A stretch of 64,000 bases of DNA from Sva-07 sp963716235 (GTDB taxonomy: Bacteria; Actinomycetota; Acidimicrobiia; Acidimicrobiales; Ilumatobacteraceae): contig CAVQTE010000029.1 of NCBI GenBank assembly GCA_963716235.1, positions 70,861-134,860 on the forward strand. The letters are read 5' to 3'. Of this stretch, positions 46,963 to 55,900 are shown piece after piece. The notes below the pieces were generated by a model that made no database searches, was not told where the DNA came from, and saw nothing but the letters and a program-made list of their open reading frames with translations. Every line of letters begins with the position of its first letter. Position 1 is the stretch's first letter. Both the position numbers and the translations under genes were made by a program.

Positions 46963-47006
46963 AGCGATGAGCGAAGCGACCGAGGGCGGTCGGCTCGCTC
47001 ATCGCT
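46963..47006. repeat. REP-like palindromic repeat between convergent genes
   Basis: AGCGATGAGCGAAGCGACC on the left and GGTCGGCTCGCTCATCGCT on the right pair with two mismatches around GAGGGC. Lies between the convergent stops of the TetR gene and ddl, where it can act as a bidirectional terminator. Family shared with 19182 and 40128. Confidence 0.7.
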
Positions 47007-47024
47007 GGCATCGCGTCGGGGTTG

Positions 47025-48137
47025 TCATCGCTTGGTGTTGCGACGGCGCCGGGCGTGGCGTTCGAGCGCGAGGTCGACGAGGCGGTCGATCAGCTCGCTG
47101 TAGCTCAGCCCGGATTGGATCCACAGTTTGGGGTACATCGAGATCGGCGTGAACCCGGGCATGGTGTTCACTTCGTTGCACAGGAAGCCCCGGCCGTTGC
47201 CGTCGTCGTCCATCTCGTAGAAGAAGTCGACTCGGGCGAGTCCGTCGCAGCGCAATGCGCGGAAGGTGTCGATGGCGAGTCGTCGAACCTCGTCGGCGGC
47301 TGCATCCGAGAGCGGCGCCGGGATGAGCAGCTGGGCGCCATCGGTGACGTACTTGTCCTCGTAGCTGTAGAACTCCTCGCCCGGAACGATCTCGCCGGGA
47401 ACGGACGCCTGCGGGTCGGTGGTGCCGAGCACGGCGACCTCGATCTCACGCCCGACGATGGCCTCCTCCACGACGATCATCTCGTCGTAGGTGAGCGCAT
47501 GGTCGATCGCCTCGCGCAGGGCCTCGATCGTCGAGGCCTTCGACACGCCCACCGACGATCCCATGTTCGCGGGCTTGACGAACAACGGGAGCCCGAGTTC
47601 GTCGACGAGTTGGGCGGGAAGTCCGGGTGTCATCTCGTGTTCGGCGAACGCCCGGTAGCGGGCCTGCGCGATACCCGCCGCCGTGAGGACCTGCTTGGCC
47701 ATCGCCTTGTCCATCGACACCGCGGATCCGAGTACGCCGCTGCCGACGTACGCCACGTTGGCGAGATCGAGCATGCCCTGCACCGTGCCGTCCTCACCGA
47801 GCGGCCCGTGCAGCAGGGGCAGCACCACGGTGATCTCGTCGGAATCGGCGGCGTCGGTCAGCATCGGGGTGGGCGAGACGTTCGTGCCGGTCGGGTCGAG
47901 GCGTCCGGGGATCGAGTCGGGACCGATGAGCAGGGCTGCGGCGGCGTGCTCGGCGAGCGCCCACTGGCCCTCGGTCGAGATGCCCACCGGCGTGATCCGA
48001 TACCGGTGCCGGTCGGCGGCGCGCAGCACGTGGGCTGCAGTGGTGCAGGACACGTCGTGTTCGGCCGATTCGCCACCGAACAGCACGACCAGGTGAATGC
48101 GATCGTTCCGGTTGGCGTCGGTCGCTTCATCGGCCAT
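47025..48137 (-). CDS. ddl: D-alanine--D-alanine ligase
   Basis: 370 residues, intact ATP-grasp enzyme making the D-Ala-D-Ala dipeptide of peptidoglycan. VLFGGESAEHDVSCTTAAHV at the start, LPLLHGPLGEDGTVQGML, VKPANMGSSVGVSKAST, DYDEMIVVEEAIVGREIE-type grasp residues, and FLCNEVNTMPGFTPISMYP for the Mg and D-Ala site. ATG at 48137 lies 24 bp from the divergent murF start; no ribosome site, but TACCGT is 6 nt upstream. Confidence 0.93.
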   Translation of the reverse strand: MADEATDANRNDRIHLVVLFGGESAEHDVSCTTAAHVLRAADRHRYRITPVGISTEGQWALAEHAAAALLIGPDSIPGRLDPTGTNVSPTPMLTDAADSDEITVVLPLLHGPLGEDGTVQGMLDLANVAYVGSGVLGSAVSMDKAMAKQVLTAAGIAQARYRAFAEHEMTPGLPAQLVDELGLPLFVKPANMGSSVGVSKASTIEALREAIDHALTYDEMIVVEEAIVGREIEVAVLGTTDPQASVPGEIVPGEEFYSYEDKYVTDGAQLLIPAPLSDAAADEVRRLAIDTFRALRCDGLARVDFFYEMDDDGNGRGFLCNEVNTMPGFTPISMYPKLWIQSGLSYSELIDRLVDLALERHARRRRNTKR

Positions 48138-48143
48138 CGGCCC

Positions 48144-48153
48144 ACGGTACCGT
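48144..48153. promoter_or_regulatory. Shared palindromic -10 for divergent ddl and murF
   Basis: ACGGTACCGT is self-complementary. On the plus strand TACCGT (48148-48153) stands 8 nt from the murF GTG; on the minus strand TACCGT (48149-48144) stands 6 nt from the ddl ATG. Both fit the leaderless pattern. The two -10 boxes share two bases, so only one polymerase can use the site at a time. Confidence 0.5.
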
Positions 48154-48161
48154 CGGCGTCC

Positions 48162-49460
48162 GTGAGGATTCGAGCATCCGAGGCTGCGGCGGGAATCGGC
48201 GGGCGCCTGATCGGCCCCGACGTGGAGTTCGACGGGGCATCGTTCGATTCGCGGTCCACGCTGCCGGGCCAACTCTTCGTTCCGATCGTCGCCGAGCGCG
48301 ATGGCCACGAGTTCATCGGAGACGCCCGTGCGGCGGGTGCAACGGTGCACCTGACCTGCGAGCCGGATCCCTACCGGCGCGACGGCACGGCGATCGAGGT
48401 GGCCGACACCGCGCTCGCCCTGCTCGCCCTCGCCGGATGGGCTCGCCGACGTCTCGATGCCCGGGTGGTCGGGGTCACCGGAAGTGTCGGCAAGACGTCG
48501 ACGAAGGACCTGATGGCAGCGGCGTGCGGGGCGGGGCGGCGCACCCGGGCGAATGAACGAAGCTTCAACAACGACCAGGGGCTGCCGGTCACGATCCTGA
48601 ACGCGCCCGACGACACCGAGGTGCTGATCCTCGAGATGGGAATGCGCGGATTCGGGCACATCAGCCGGCTCTGTGAGGTCGCCCGGCCCGACATCGGTGT
48701 GGTCACCGTGGTCGGCGAGGCGCACACCGAACTCGTCGGTGGCCTCGACGGCGTCGCTCGGGCCAAGGGTGAACTGATCGAAGCACTGCCCGCCTCGGGC
48801 ACTGCGGTGCTGAACGCCGACGACCCGCGAGTCGTGGCGATGGCGGCACGGACCGGGGCGGACGTGATCACCTTCGGAGTCGAGGGCGAGGTGCGCATCA
48901 GCGATGTCGTGCTCGACGATGCGGCGGTGGCCGACTTCTCCGTCGACACGCCGTGGGGCAGTGGCCGGGTGCGATTGGCGGTGCCCGGACTGCACATGGT
49001 GACCAACGCCGCTGCGGCCCTTGCCGTCGCCGGCATCGTCGGGGTCGATCTGCAGGCAGCCATCGGCGCACTGTCGACGGCGTCTGTGTCGGGCATGCGG
49101 ATGGAGGTGAGCACTGCTGCGAGCGGGGCCACGATCATCGACGACACCTACAACGCCAATCCCACATCGATGCGCGCCGCGCTCGATGCGCTCGCGGCGA
49201 TGAACGCCGATCGGCACGTCGCCGTGCTCGGAGTGATGGCCGAGATCGAGGAACCCGAACGCTCCCACCGTCGGATCGCCGAGTACGCACACGAACTCGG
49301 CATCGAACTGATCGCGGTGGGAACCGCCCTCTACGGGATCGAACCGACCGACGATGTGCGCTCCGCGATCGGCGATCTCGGAAGCGACGTCGCCGTGCTC
49401 GTCAAGGCCAGCCGCTCCGCCGGACTCGAACGCGTCGTCGTCACCTTGACCGAGCGATGA
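48162..49460 (+). CDS. murF: UDP-N-acetylmuramoyl-tripeptide--D-Ala-D-Ala ligase
   Basis: 432 residues, intact Mur ligase. N-terminal GASFDSRSTLPGQLFVPI (substrate domain), ATP loop VVGVTGSVGKTSTKDLM, NERSFNNDQGLPVTILN, VGEAHTELVGGLDGVARAKG, LNADDPRV and the C-terminal IIDDTYNANPTSMRAALDAL. It adds the dipeptide made by Ddl to the UDP-MurNAc-tripeptide, so the two divergent genes encode consecutive steps. GTG start at 48162, probably leaderless. Convergent with the MFS gene 16 nt downstream. Confidence 0.93.
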   Translation: MRIRASEAAAGIGGRLIGPDVEFDGASFDSRSTLPGQLFVPIVAERDGHEFIGDARAAGATVHLTCEPDPYRRDGTAIEVADTALALLALAGWARRRLDARVVGVTGSVGKTSTKDLMAAACGAGRRTRANERSFNNDQGLPVTILNAPDDTEVLILEMGMRGFGHISRLCEVARPDIGVVTVVGEAHTELVGGLDGVARAKGELIEALPASGTAVLNADDPRVVAMAARTGADVITFGVEGEVRISDVVLDDAAVADFSVDTPWGSGRVRLAVPGLHMVTNAAAALAVAGIVGVDLQAAIGALSTASVSGMRMEVSTAASGATIIDDTYNANPTSMRAALDALAAMNADRHVAVLGVMAEIEEPERSHRRIAEYAHELGIELIAVGTALYGIEPTDDVRSAIGDLGSDVAVLVKASRSAGLERVVVTLTER

Positions 49461-49476
49461 GTCGGCTTCGTGCCCG

Positions 49477-51096
49477 CTACAGGCCTGGGCCGCGCGCCGG
49501 AGCGGCAGCCGCAACGTCGTCGCGTGACCCGACGTCGCTCGGCAACTTGGCGGTGAAGGCGAGCGAGCCGAGTGCGAACAAGGCAGCTGCGAGCAGTCCG
49601 GTCTTGAGTGCGAGGAGTTGGGCTTCGCCGTACGCGTCGACGACGGCGTCGACCTCGTCGTCGGTGAGGCCGGCGGAACGGGCTGCCTGTTCGACGGAAT
49701 CGGCGGACACGAAGTCGATGCCGTCCTCGACGGCGACCACGACCTGCTGCTCGATGCTGTCGTCGAGGCGTTCGTCGGCTTGGACGTTGGTGACGAAGCC
49801 ACTGGCGAGCCCGGCGAGGACCACGCCGCCGATGAGAGCGACACCGATCGACGACCCGAGCTGCTGGCCGGTGAACTGCAGCCCACCCGCCTCCCCGCGA
49901 CCGGATGCATCGACCGACGACTGCACCACGTTGCCGAGCTGCGAGGCGATCAGGCCCATCCCGACACCGAGCACACCCATCGCGACGGCGAACGACGATT
50001 CGTCGAGATCTGGTTGCATGGTGGCGAGCAGCAGCAGGCTGGCGAGCCCGGTGAGGGAGAGGCCGGTCCGCACGATGCCGCGAACGGAGTATCGGTTCGA
50101 CAGTCGTGATCCTGCCGCGGAGGCGATGAACATCATGATCGACACGGGCAGCATCTTGATGCCCGTCTCGAGGGCGTCGAGTCCCAGGACGAGCTGCAGG
50201 TAGAGCGGGATCGTGAAGAAGATCCCCATCAGGATGAGGTTCTGGGAGAACAACCCGATGAGTCCGGAGCGCAGGACCGGGATCGAGAGCAGATCGAGAT
50301 GGACGAGGGGATCCTTCCCAGCTCGCTCGCGGTGGCGCTGCCAACGGACGAACGCCCAGAGCAGCACCGCGCCGAACGCGATGAGGAACAAGGTGAGCGA
50401 GAAGCCGAGCGGTTCGATCGGCGAGTTCTTCGGCTTGACCCACCCCCAGGTGCCGGCGCGCAGCGTGGCGAGCACGACGGCGCCGAGCCCGGCGGCCGCG
50501 AGCACCGAGCCGACCACGTCGAGGCGTGGCTTCGGGCCGCTGCGCGGCGCGTCGAGCACGAACGGAGTCATGATCAGCACCGCGATCACGATGACGACCT
50601 CGCCGGCGAACACGACCCGCCAGCTCAGTTCGGTGGTGGCCCAGCCACCGACGATCGGGCCGATGGCGATGCCGGCGCCGGCGACGCCACCGATGATCGC
50701 GTAGGCGATCTTGCGGCTCGGGCCCTCGTAGTTGCCGGCGATCAGCGCGGCCATGGCAGGCAACACCAGGGCGGCGCCGATGCCTTCGAGTATCGACCAG
50801 CCGAGCGTGAGGACGGCGACGGTGGGCGCCGCAGCAGTGAGAGCCGAGCCGCAGGCGTAGATGACGAGGCCGATGACGAACGTGCGCCGACGCCCGAGGA
50901 TGTCGCCGATCTTGCCCCCGGTGAGCATGAACATCGCCATCATCAGGCTGTAGAGGGTGATCACGGCCTGGATCGTCGTGACCGTCGTGTCGAAATCCTC
51001 GACGAGTTGGCTGATCGCGACGTTCATCACCGACTGGTCGAGGACCATGATGAACTGGGCGCCGGACAGGGCGACGAGCGGGAGCCAGCGCTTCAC
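49477..51096 (-). CDS. MFS drug exporter of the DHA2 (14-helix) family
   Basis: 539 residues, intact. Motif A region GGKIGDILGRRRTFVIG, motif D1 LDQSVMNVAISQL, motif C-like IGPIVGGWATTELSWR (proline/glycine-rich antiporter motif), and about 14 membrane helices. A large external loop (ERLDDSIEQQVVVAVEDGID) lies before the last helix, as in many actinobacterial DHA2 exporters. Proton-driven export of a drug or metabolite. It lies 24 nt downstream of the second MFS gene on the same strand, so they may be co-expressed. Confidence 0.87.
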   Translation of the reverse strand: MKRWLPLVALSGAQFIMVLDQSVMNVAISQLVEDFDTTVTTIQAVITLYSLMMAMFMLTGGKIGDILGRRRTFVIGLVIYACGSALTAAAPTVAVLTLGWSILEGIGAALVLPAMAALIAGNYEGPSRKIAYAIIGGVAGAGIAIGPIVGGWATTELSWRVVFAGEVVIVIAVLIMTPFVLDAPRSGPKPRLDVVGSVLAAAGLGAVVLATLRAGTWGWVKPKNSPIEPLGFSLTLFLIAFGAVLLWAFVRWQRHRERAGKDPLVHLDLLSIPVLRSGLIGLFSQNLILMGIFFTIPLYLQLVLGLDALETGIKMLPVSIMMFIASAAGSRLSNRYSVRGIVRTGLSLTGLASLLLLATMQPDLDESSFAVAMGVLGVGMGLIASQLGNVVQSSVDASGRGEAGGLQFTGQQLGSSIGVALIGGVVLAGLASGFVTNVQADERLDDSIEQQVVVAVEDGIDFVSADSVEQAARSAGLTDDEVDAVVDAYGEAQLLALKTGLLAAALFALGSLAFTAKLPSDVGSRDDVAAAAPARGPGL

Positions 51097-51120
51097 CGGC
51101 GTGACGGTAGCTCACGCCCG

Positions 51121-52406
51121 TCAGGCGGGTTCGCCTCCGTCCTCCTCGGGGAGGAACGCCGACGGTGGGAGACGGCGCAGGTCGACCCACCAGGCGAGGA
51201 AGAACGCGAATGCCGCACCGAAGCCGAGTACAGCCCGCGCGCCGATCCATTCGATGACGACGCCGAACAGCAGGTTGCCGATCGGCACGGTGCCGCCGAA
51301 GACCATGAACCACAACGGCATCACCGTTGCCCGCTCGGTGTTCTTCATGTTCAGCTGGAGCGTCGTCGTGATCGCCGTCGCGGTCATGAAGTAGAAGAAC
51401 CCGAGCACGAACCCCACCGGGAACGCAAGGGCTGGGCCCCGCAGCTGCGAGAAGACACCGAGGGCGATGCCGAAACCGATGAAGCCCCGAACGATCAAGA
51501 CCTTGCGGTCCACCCGCGACAGGAACGTGCCGACCGAGAGCGCCCCGAAGAATGCACCGAGACCCCAGATGGCGTACAGCCAGCGGTATGTGGTGCTCGC
51601 CGGCGAGATGTCGAGGTTCAGCCGGACCACCGACGGGAACAGGCCGATGTAGACGAGGCTGAACAGCGAGAACAGGAACATGCCACCGAGCAGCCGGCTC
51701 AGCACCTTGCGATGCCTCGCGGTGTTGACCCCCGTGAGCAGGCTGCGCCAACCCTTGGCAGTGTTGCCGCTGCGGACGTCGGGCATCCGCACGATGAGCA
51801 GCGCAGCGATGAAGAAGAGGTACGTCGCGGCGTTGACGAGGAAGATCTGCGAGACCGTCAGCCCCACGATGGCGAGGAGCGCGGCGAGGATCGGGCCGAC
51901 CACTCGCGTGCCGTTGATCATCGCCGAGTTGAGGCTGATCGCGCCCGGCAGATCCTGGCGATGGACCAGCAGCGGCATCGACGACTGGAATGCCGGCGCA
52001 TTGAGTGCATTTGCGATGCCGATGCCGAGCTGGGCCACGAACAGCGTCCACAGTTGGGTCTCTGCGTAGACGAAGTACACGAGCGCGATCGTCAGTACGA
52101 CCGAGGCGCTCTGCATCGTGAGTTGGAGTTTCTGTTTCGACACCCGATCGGCCAGCACGCCGCCGGGGATCGACAGGATCAACAGTGGTCCGAGCTGCAT
52201 GAACACCATCAGGCCGACGAGTGCGGGTCGGCCGGTACGGACGTCGATGTAGGCGGGCAGCGTGAAGTTCTGCATCCACGTGCCGATGTTCGACAACGCG
52301 AGCCCGATGAAGATGATCCGGAAGCCCCGGTACGAGAACGCCGCCCGGGCGGTGCCGGGCGTGAGTCGTGCTGCGGCTCGACGTCGATCTGGCTGGGAGC
52401 GGTCAT
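51121..52406 (-). CDS. MFS transporter, enterobactin-exporter-like (one frame change)
   Basis: About 428 residues, twelve helices. The true start is the ATG at 52406 (MTAPSQIDVEPQHDSRP); after a frame change near 52355 it continues AAFSYRGFRIIFIGLALSNI then GTWMQNFTLPAY, the typical opening of the MFS_3 (EntS-like) family. LSIPGGVLADRVSKQKLQLT is motif A; SAMINGTRVVGPILAALLAI is motif C-like. Substrate unknown; siderophore or drug export is usual. Upstream of the DHA2 gene by 24 nt. Confidence 0.83.
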
Positions 52407-52456
52407 GGCGTGGGGTGGGCGCAAACTTGACCCGTGGGTCAAGTTAGCGGAGACCT

Positions 52457-53600
52457 TCAGCGGAACTGGCGAAAGCAGGTGCGAATGTCGTCGACGAAGA
52501 GCTCGGGCTGCTCGAACGCGGCGAAGTGGCCGCCGCGGGGCTTCTCGCTCCAGTGGCGGATGTCGGTAACGCGCCTCCATCCACGCCCGCACGGGGGGCA
52601 CGATCTCCTTCGGGAACACCGCGAAGCCGGTGGGATCGTGACCGGGCCTGGCCGTGCCTCGCCGAAGCTCTCCCAGTAGAGCCGCGCCGACGAGGGCGCC
52701 GAGGCGTTGACCCAGTACAGCATCACGTTGTCGAGCAGCTCGTCGCGGCCCAGGACGTTCTCGGGGTGGCCGTCGCAGTCGGTCCAGGCCCAGAACTTCT
52801 CCAGGATCCACGCGGCCTGTGCCGGCCGGCGAATCGGTCAGGCCGTAGCCCAGCGTCTGGGGCCGCGTGGACTGCTGCTTCGAGTAGCCCGAGTCCCACT
52901 TGCGGTAGTACTCGATGCCCTCGAGCGCCCGCTGCTCCTCGGGCGTCGGCTCGCCCTCGATCTTCGGGGCGTGCCCATGGCCAGCGTCACATGGATGCCG
53001 GCGCAGTGGTCGCGTCGGTGCCGCCGACGAGCGTGGTGACCGCCGAGCCCCAGTCGCCGCCCTGGGCGACCGTAGCGGCCGTAGCCGAGGCCGGGCCATC
53101 AGCTGCGATCGAAGCGTGTCGCGATGCGCTGGACGCCCCAGCCGGTGGTGGTCGGCTTGCCGGAGAACCCGAAGCCGGGCAGCGACGGGCAGACGACGTG
53201 GAAGGCGTCGGCGGCGTCGCCGCCGTGCGCGGTCGGGTCGGTCAGCGGCTCGATCACCTTGTGGAACTCGACGACCGAGCCGGGCCAGCCGTGGGTGATC
53301 AGCAGCGGCATCGCGTCGGGCGTGCGGCGAGCGGCGTGGACGAAGTGCAGGCGTCGAGCCCGTCGAGCTCGGTGACGAACTGGTCGAAGCGGTTCAGCGC
53401 CGCCTCGCGGCCGCGCCAGTCGTAGCCGTCGGCCCAGTAGCGGCACACGTCGCGGATCCAGCGCAGCGGGGCGCCCTGGCTCCAGTCGTCGACCAGCTCG
53501 CGGCTCGGGCCAGCGGGTGTTGCGCAGGCGCGCGCGCAGGTCGTCGAGCACCGCGTCGCGGGACGGCGATCGTGAACGGATGGATCGGTGCTGTGGCCAT
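52457..53600 (-). pseudogene. Epoxide hydrolase, heavily frame-disrupted
   Basis: The coding remains of an N-terminal EHN-type epoxide hydrolase (about 380 residues) are scattered over all three frames with more than six changes in 1.1 kb. Recognisable in order: MATAPIHPFTIAVPRDAVLD, LRARLRNTRWPEP, ITHGWPGSVVEFHKVIEPLT (oxyanion HGWP), CPSLPGFGFSGKP, AQGGDWGSA with the nucleophile Asp, YWVNASAPSSARLYWESFGE and GGHFAAFEQPELFVDDIRTC with the catalytic His. All three catalytic regions survive, so either this is a recent pseudogene or a poorly sequenced stretch; the density is clearly above the rest of the window. ATG at 53600 has TACGTT 6 nt upstream. Confidence 0.7.
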
Positions 53601-53606
53601 GGGGTC

Positions 53607-53612
53607 AACGTA
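53607..53612 (-). promoter_or_regulatory. -10-like TACGTT of a leaderless start (epoxide hydrolase)
   Basis: TACGTT on the minus strand ends 6 nt before the ATG at 53600. The intact promoter argues that the disrupted gene downstream may be a working gene with sequence errors. Confidence 0.4.
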
Positions 53613-53672
53613 GGAGCCGAGCACTCGGTGCCTGCAACCGAGCGATTACCGTCGCCGACGAGGAGCAGTGAC

Positions 53673-54505
53673 ATGACCGACAGCAGTGATCCGCTGGACT
53701 TGATCGACACCGATCGCCACGACCTCGACGACGTCGATCTCCAAATGCGGTGTCACCACCAGTTGGTCGCAGAGGGGGTGTGCATCCTTCCCGGGTTCGT
53801 TCGCGAGTCGGTGATCCCGATGCTCGTCGACGAGTGCGATCGTCTCGCACCGCTCGGCCATCGGTCCCTGGTGCAGGGCACTGCGTACCTCGGGCTTCCC
53901 GACGAGTCGTATCCGTCCGACCACCCGCTGTCGGATGCTGGTCGACAACTCCCTCGAGGCTGTCGCCTACGACCTGTTCCCGCCCGACAGCTGCCTGCGG
54001 GCGTTGTACGAGTCCGATCGTCTCATGGCCTTCGTCGAGGCGGTGCTGCAGCGGGGGCCACTGTTCCGCTACGCGGACCCGTTCGGAGCGCTGAACCTGG
54101 CGGTGATGCGTGACGGTGACGAGCTCGGATGGCACTTCGACCAGACCGACTTCGTGGTGTCGATCGCGCTGCAGTCGTCGGAGTCGGGCGGCGACTTCGA
54201 GAACGCTGCCCAGCTGCGACGTCGCCGACGACGAGTGCGAGGACGACGTCGCCGCAGTGCTCCGGGGTGAACTCGCCGACCGGATACGGGTCGAACCGAT
54301 GACCCCGGGCACGCTGATGCTGTTCAACGGCAGGTGGAGCCTGCACCGCGTGACGCCGATCGTCGGTGACACACCGAGATACGTCGTGCTGCTCGCATAC
54401 GACACGAAGGCCGGGACGGACTCCAGTGAACTGCTCAAGCTGGTGCGCTACGGGCGCCTGCCGGAGGTGGCGGCATCTGCGTCGAACCACGGAGACGACC
54501 GGTGA
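53673..54505 (+). CDS. 2-oxoglutarate/Fe(II) dioxygenase (PhyH/ArpA-like; two frame changes)
   Basis: About 277 residues. Double-stranded beta-helix oxygenase with the iron motif HFDQTD (HxD) in VMRDGDELGWHFDQTDFVVS, the distal His in RWSLHRVTPIVGD and the 2OG-binding Arg in TPRYVVLLAYD. Frame changes near 53930 and 54215. It hydroxylates an unknown substrate; such enzymes can remove methyl groups as formaldehyde. ATG at 53673 with GAGGAG. Its stop overlaps the start of the formaldehyde-activating-enzyme homologue by 4 nt (GTGA), a strong hint of a functional link. Confidence 0.8.
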
Positions 54506-55001
54506 CGAAGGCCAGCGTGTGGGTTCCGCAGTACGGCGAGGGGTTCGCCGGCGACGGCGCGAACGCTGCGGACGTCAACACGGTGCTCGGCCGTCGTGAC
54601 GGTCCCGTCGGCACGGCCTGGTCGACGGCGTTGGCGTCACCGTCGACGGGGCACGTCCCCTTCGTCGTGGTCGCTCGTCCGAACCTCCCGGTCGTGCCGT
54701 TCACGCTCTTCGTGAACAAGGCGTCGATCGATGGTGAGCAGCATGGAATGCTCACGTGGGGTGCCGCGAGGCCGGTGTCGCCGCCGGGGTACTCGACGCA
54801 GGTATCCGGGACAAGCAGGGTGAACTGTGTCTGATCACCGCCGTGTGGGTCGCTCCCGGCGCCGACGACGAAGAGGCGGTCTTCGCGAACAACCGTGCGG
54901 CAACCCTCGCAGCAATCGAGATGGGTCGAGCAGGCGGCCCGAGGCGCGCCGACCTTGCTGCCGTCGATGTCCCAGCGAACCCCTTCTTCCGTCGCCTCTG
55001 A
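54502..55001 (+). CDS. fae: Formaldehyde-activating enzyme homologue (one frame change)
   Basis: About 165 residues, the length of Fae. Matches by eye: YGEGFAGDGANAADVNTVLG, GPVGTAWSTALASPSTGHVP, RPNLPVVPFTLFVNKASIDG, HGMLTWGAARPV and, after a change near 54780, GVAAGVLDAGIRDKQGELCL to NNRAATLAAIEMG. Fae condenses formaldehyde with tetrahydromethanopterin in methylotrophs. The His proposed as acid-base near position 17 of the methylotroph enzyme is Asp here (GANAADVN), so the standard reaction may be altered. GTG start coupled to the dioxygenase. Cytoplasmic. Confidence 0.75.
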
Positions 55002-55028
55002 GAGTTGCTCCGGCCCTCCGACCGCATT

Positions 55029-55083
55029 CCCGAAAAGTGTGGCCTCGTGCCCGCCCAGTGCACGTTCTGGCACACATTTCGGG
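55029..55083. terminator. Long hairpin between convergent genes
   Basis: CCCGAAAAGTGTG pairs with CACACATTTCGGG (12 of 13) around a 29-nt loop, between the fae stop (55001) and the convergent TIGR03084 stop (55108). It is followed by two copies of GGGGTGACGGT separated by one base (55086-55108). Probably a bidirectional terminator. Confidence 0.55.
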
Positions 55084-55107
55084 TGGGGGTGACGGTTGGG
55101 GTGACGG

Positions 55108-55896
55108 TCAGGAGCGGGGTGCGGGGCCGTCTGACGGTGGGCCCGCGAAGAGTTGGGCCTTCTCCATCCAGTCGCGGCAGAGTCGCCCGTCACCACGAGG
55201 TCGGTGTCGTCGACGTGGCGCCGTTGTGTCGTGACGAGACAGAAGTCGAGTGCCGAGCCTGTCACGGACTCGGCTGCGTCGGCCGGGCCCGAAGCTCCAC
55301 GTGTCGCCCGAGGGTGAGGTCAGCGCCACACGGACCGGAGTCGACGGTACGTCGAGCCCACGGTTGATGTAGGTCCAGCCTCGGGTGATGAAGCCCAACT
55401 GGGCGATGTGGCGCAGGCGGTCGGTCGGTTGCCGAGTGGCGTCGATCGCGTCGACGATGTCCTGTCCGTGGGCCCATGCCTCCATCAGCCGGGCAGTCAG
55501 GAACGACTTGGCGCCCATCGACGGCCCATACCAGGCGATACGACTGTCGTTGGCGAGTGTGGCACCCGCTGCCGCGAGTGCGGCGCGGTTCGAACGCCAT
55601 GCAGCCAGCAGCTCGTCGGGCGACATGGAGCGGAACGGCCCGAGCGTCATGTCGTCACCGGACCGACTGTCGCCTGCGCTCAACAGCGCGGTCATCTGCT
55701 CGTGGAAGGCGTCGGGGTCGACGATCGCGAGCGCCGCGTTGGCGTCGAAGTACGCCAGGTGCCCGATCTGGTCGGCCACGGTCCATCCCGGGCTCGGCGT
55801 CGGGAGCAGCCACTGCGCGGCGTCGAGCTGCGAGACGATGTCGTCGAGCGATTGCTGTTCGGCCACCAGATCGTCGAGTACCTCGGAGACGTCCAT
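55108..55896 (-). CDS. TIGR03084-family DinB-like protein (paired frame changes)
   Basis: About 262 residues. DinB-like helical core: MDVSEVLDDLVAEQQSLDDI, GWTVADQIGHLAYFDANAAL with the metal His, and AHGQDIVDAIDATRQPTDRL with the later His. Near the end the frame shifts at about 55290 and back near 55180; the intervening stretch read in the other frame is VTGSALDFCLVTTQRRHVDD, exactly as in family members, then EKAQLFAGPPSD. The compensation argues for sequence errors. ATG at 55896 with GGGG nearby. Mycothiol-linked enzyme class; substrate unknown. Confidence 0.8.
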   Translation of the reverse strand: MDVSEVLDDLVAEQQSLDDIVSQLDAAQWLLPTPSPGWTVADQIGHLAYFDANAALAIVDPDAFHEQMTALLSAGDSRSGDDMTLGPFRSMSPDELLAAWRSNRAALAAAGATLANDSRIAWYGPSMGAKSFLTARLMEAWAHGQDIVDAIDATRQPTDRLRHIAQLGFITRGWTYINRGLDVPSTPVRVALTSPSGDTWSFGPGRRSRVRDRLGTRLLSRHDTTAPRRRHRPRGDGRLCRDWMEKAQLFAGPPSDGPAPRS

Positions 55897-55900
55897 CCCC

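Noticed and set aside
48138..49910. Long minus-strand extension upstream of ddl (961-codon reading)
   Set aside because: The ddl domain begins at MADEATDANRND (48137); the upstream part is antisense to murF and has no protein-like character.
49331..52279. 982-codon minus-strand frame over both MFS genes
   Set aside because: Arg/His/Pro-rich out-of-frame translation; the true frames give clean membrane helices and MFS motifs.
50299..52569. 756-codon open frame on the plus strand
   Set aside because: It lies antisense to two clear MFS transporter genes; its Asp/Glu/Arg/His-rich translation is the usual mirror of high-GC coding DNA.
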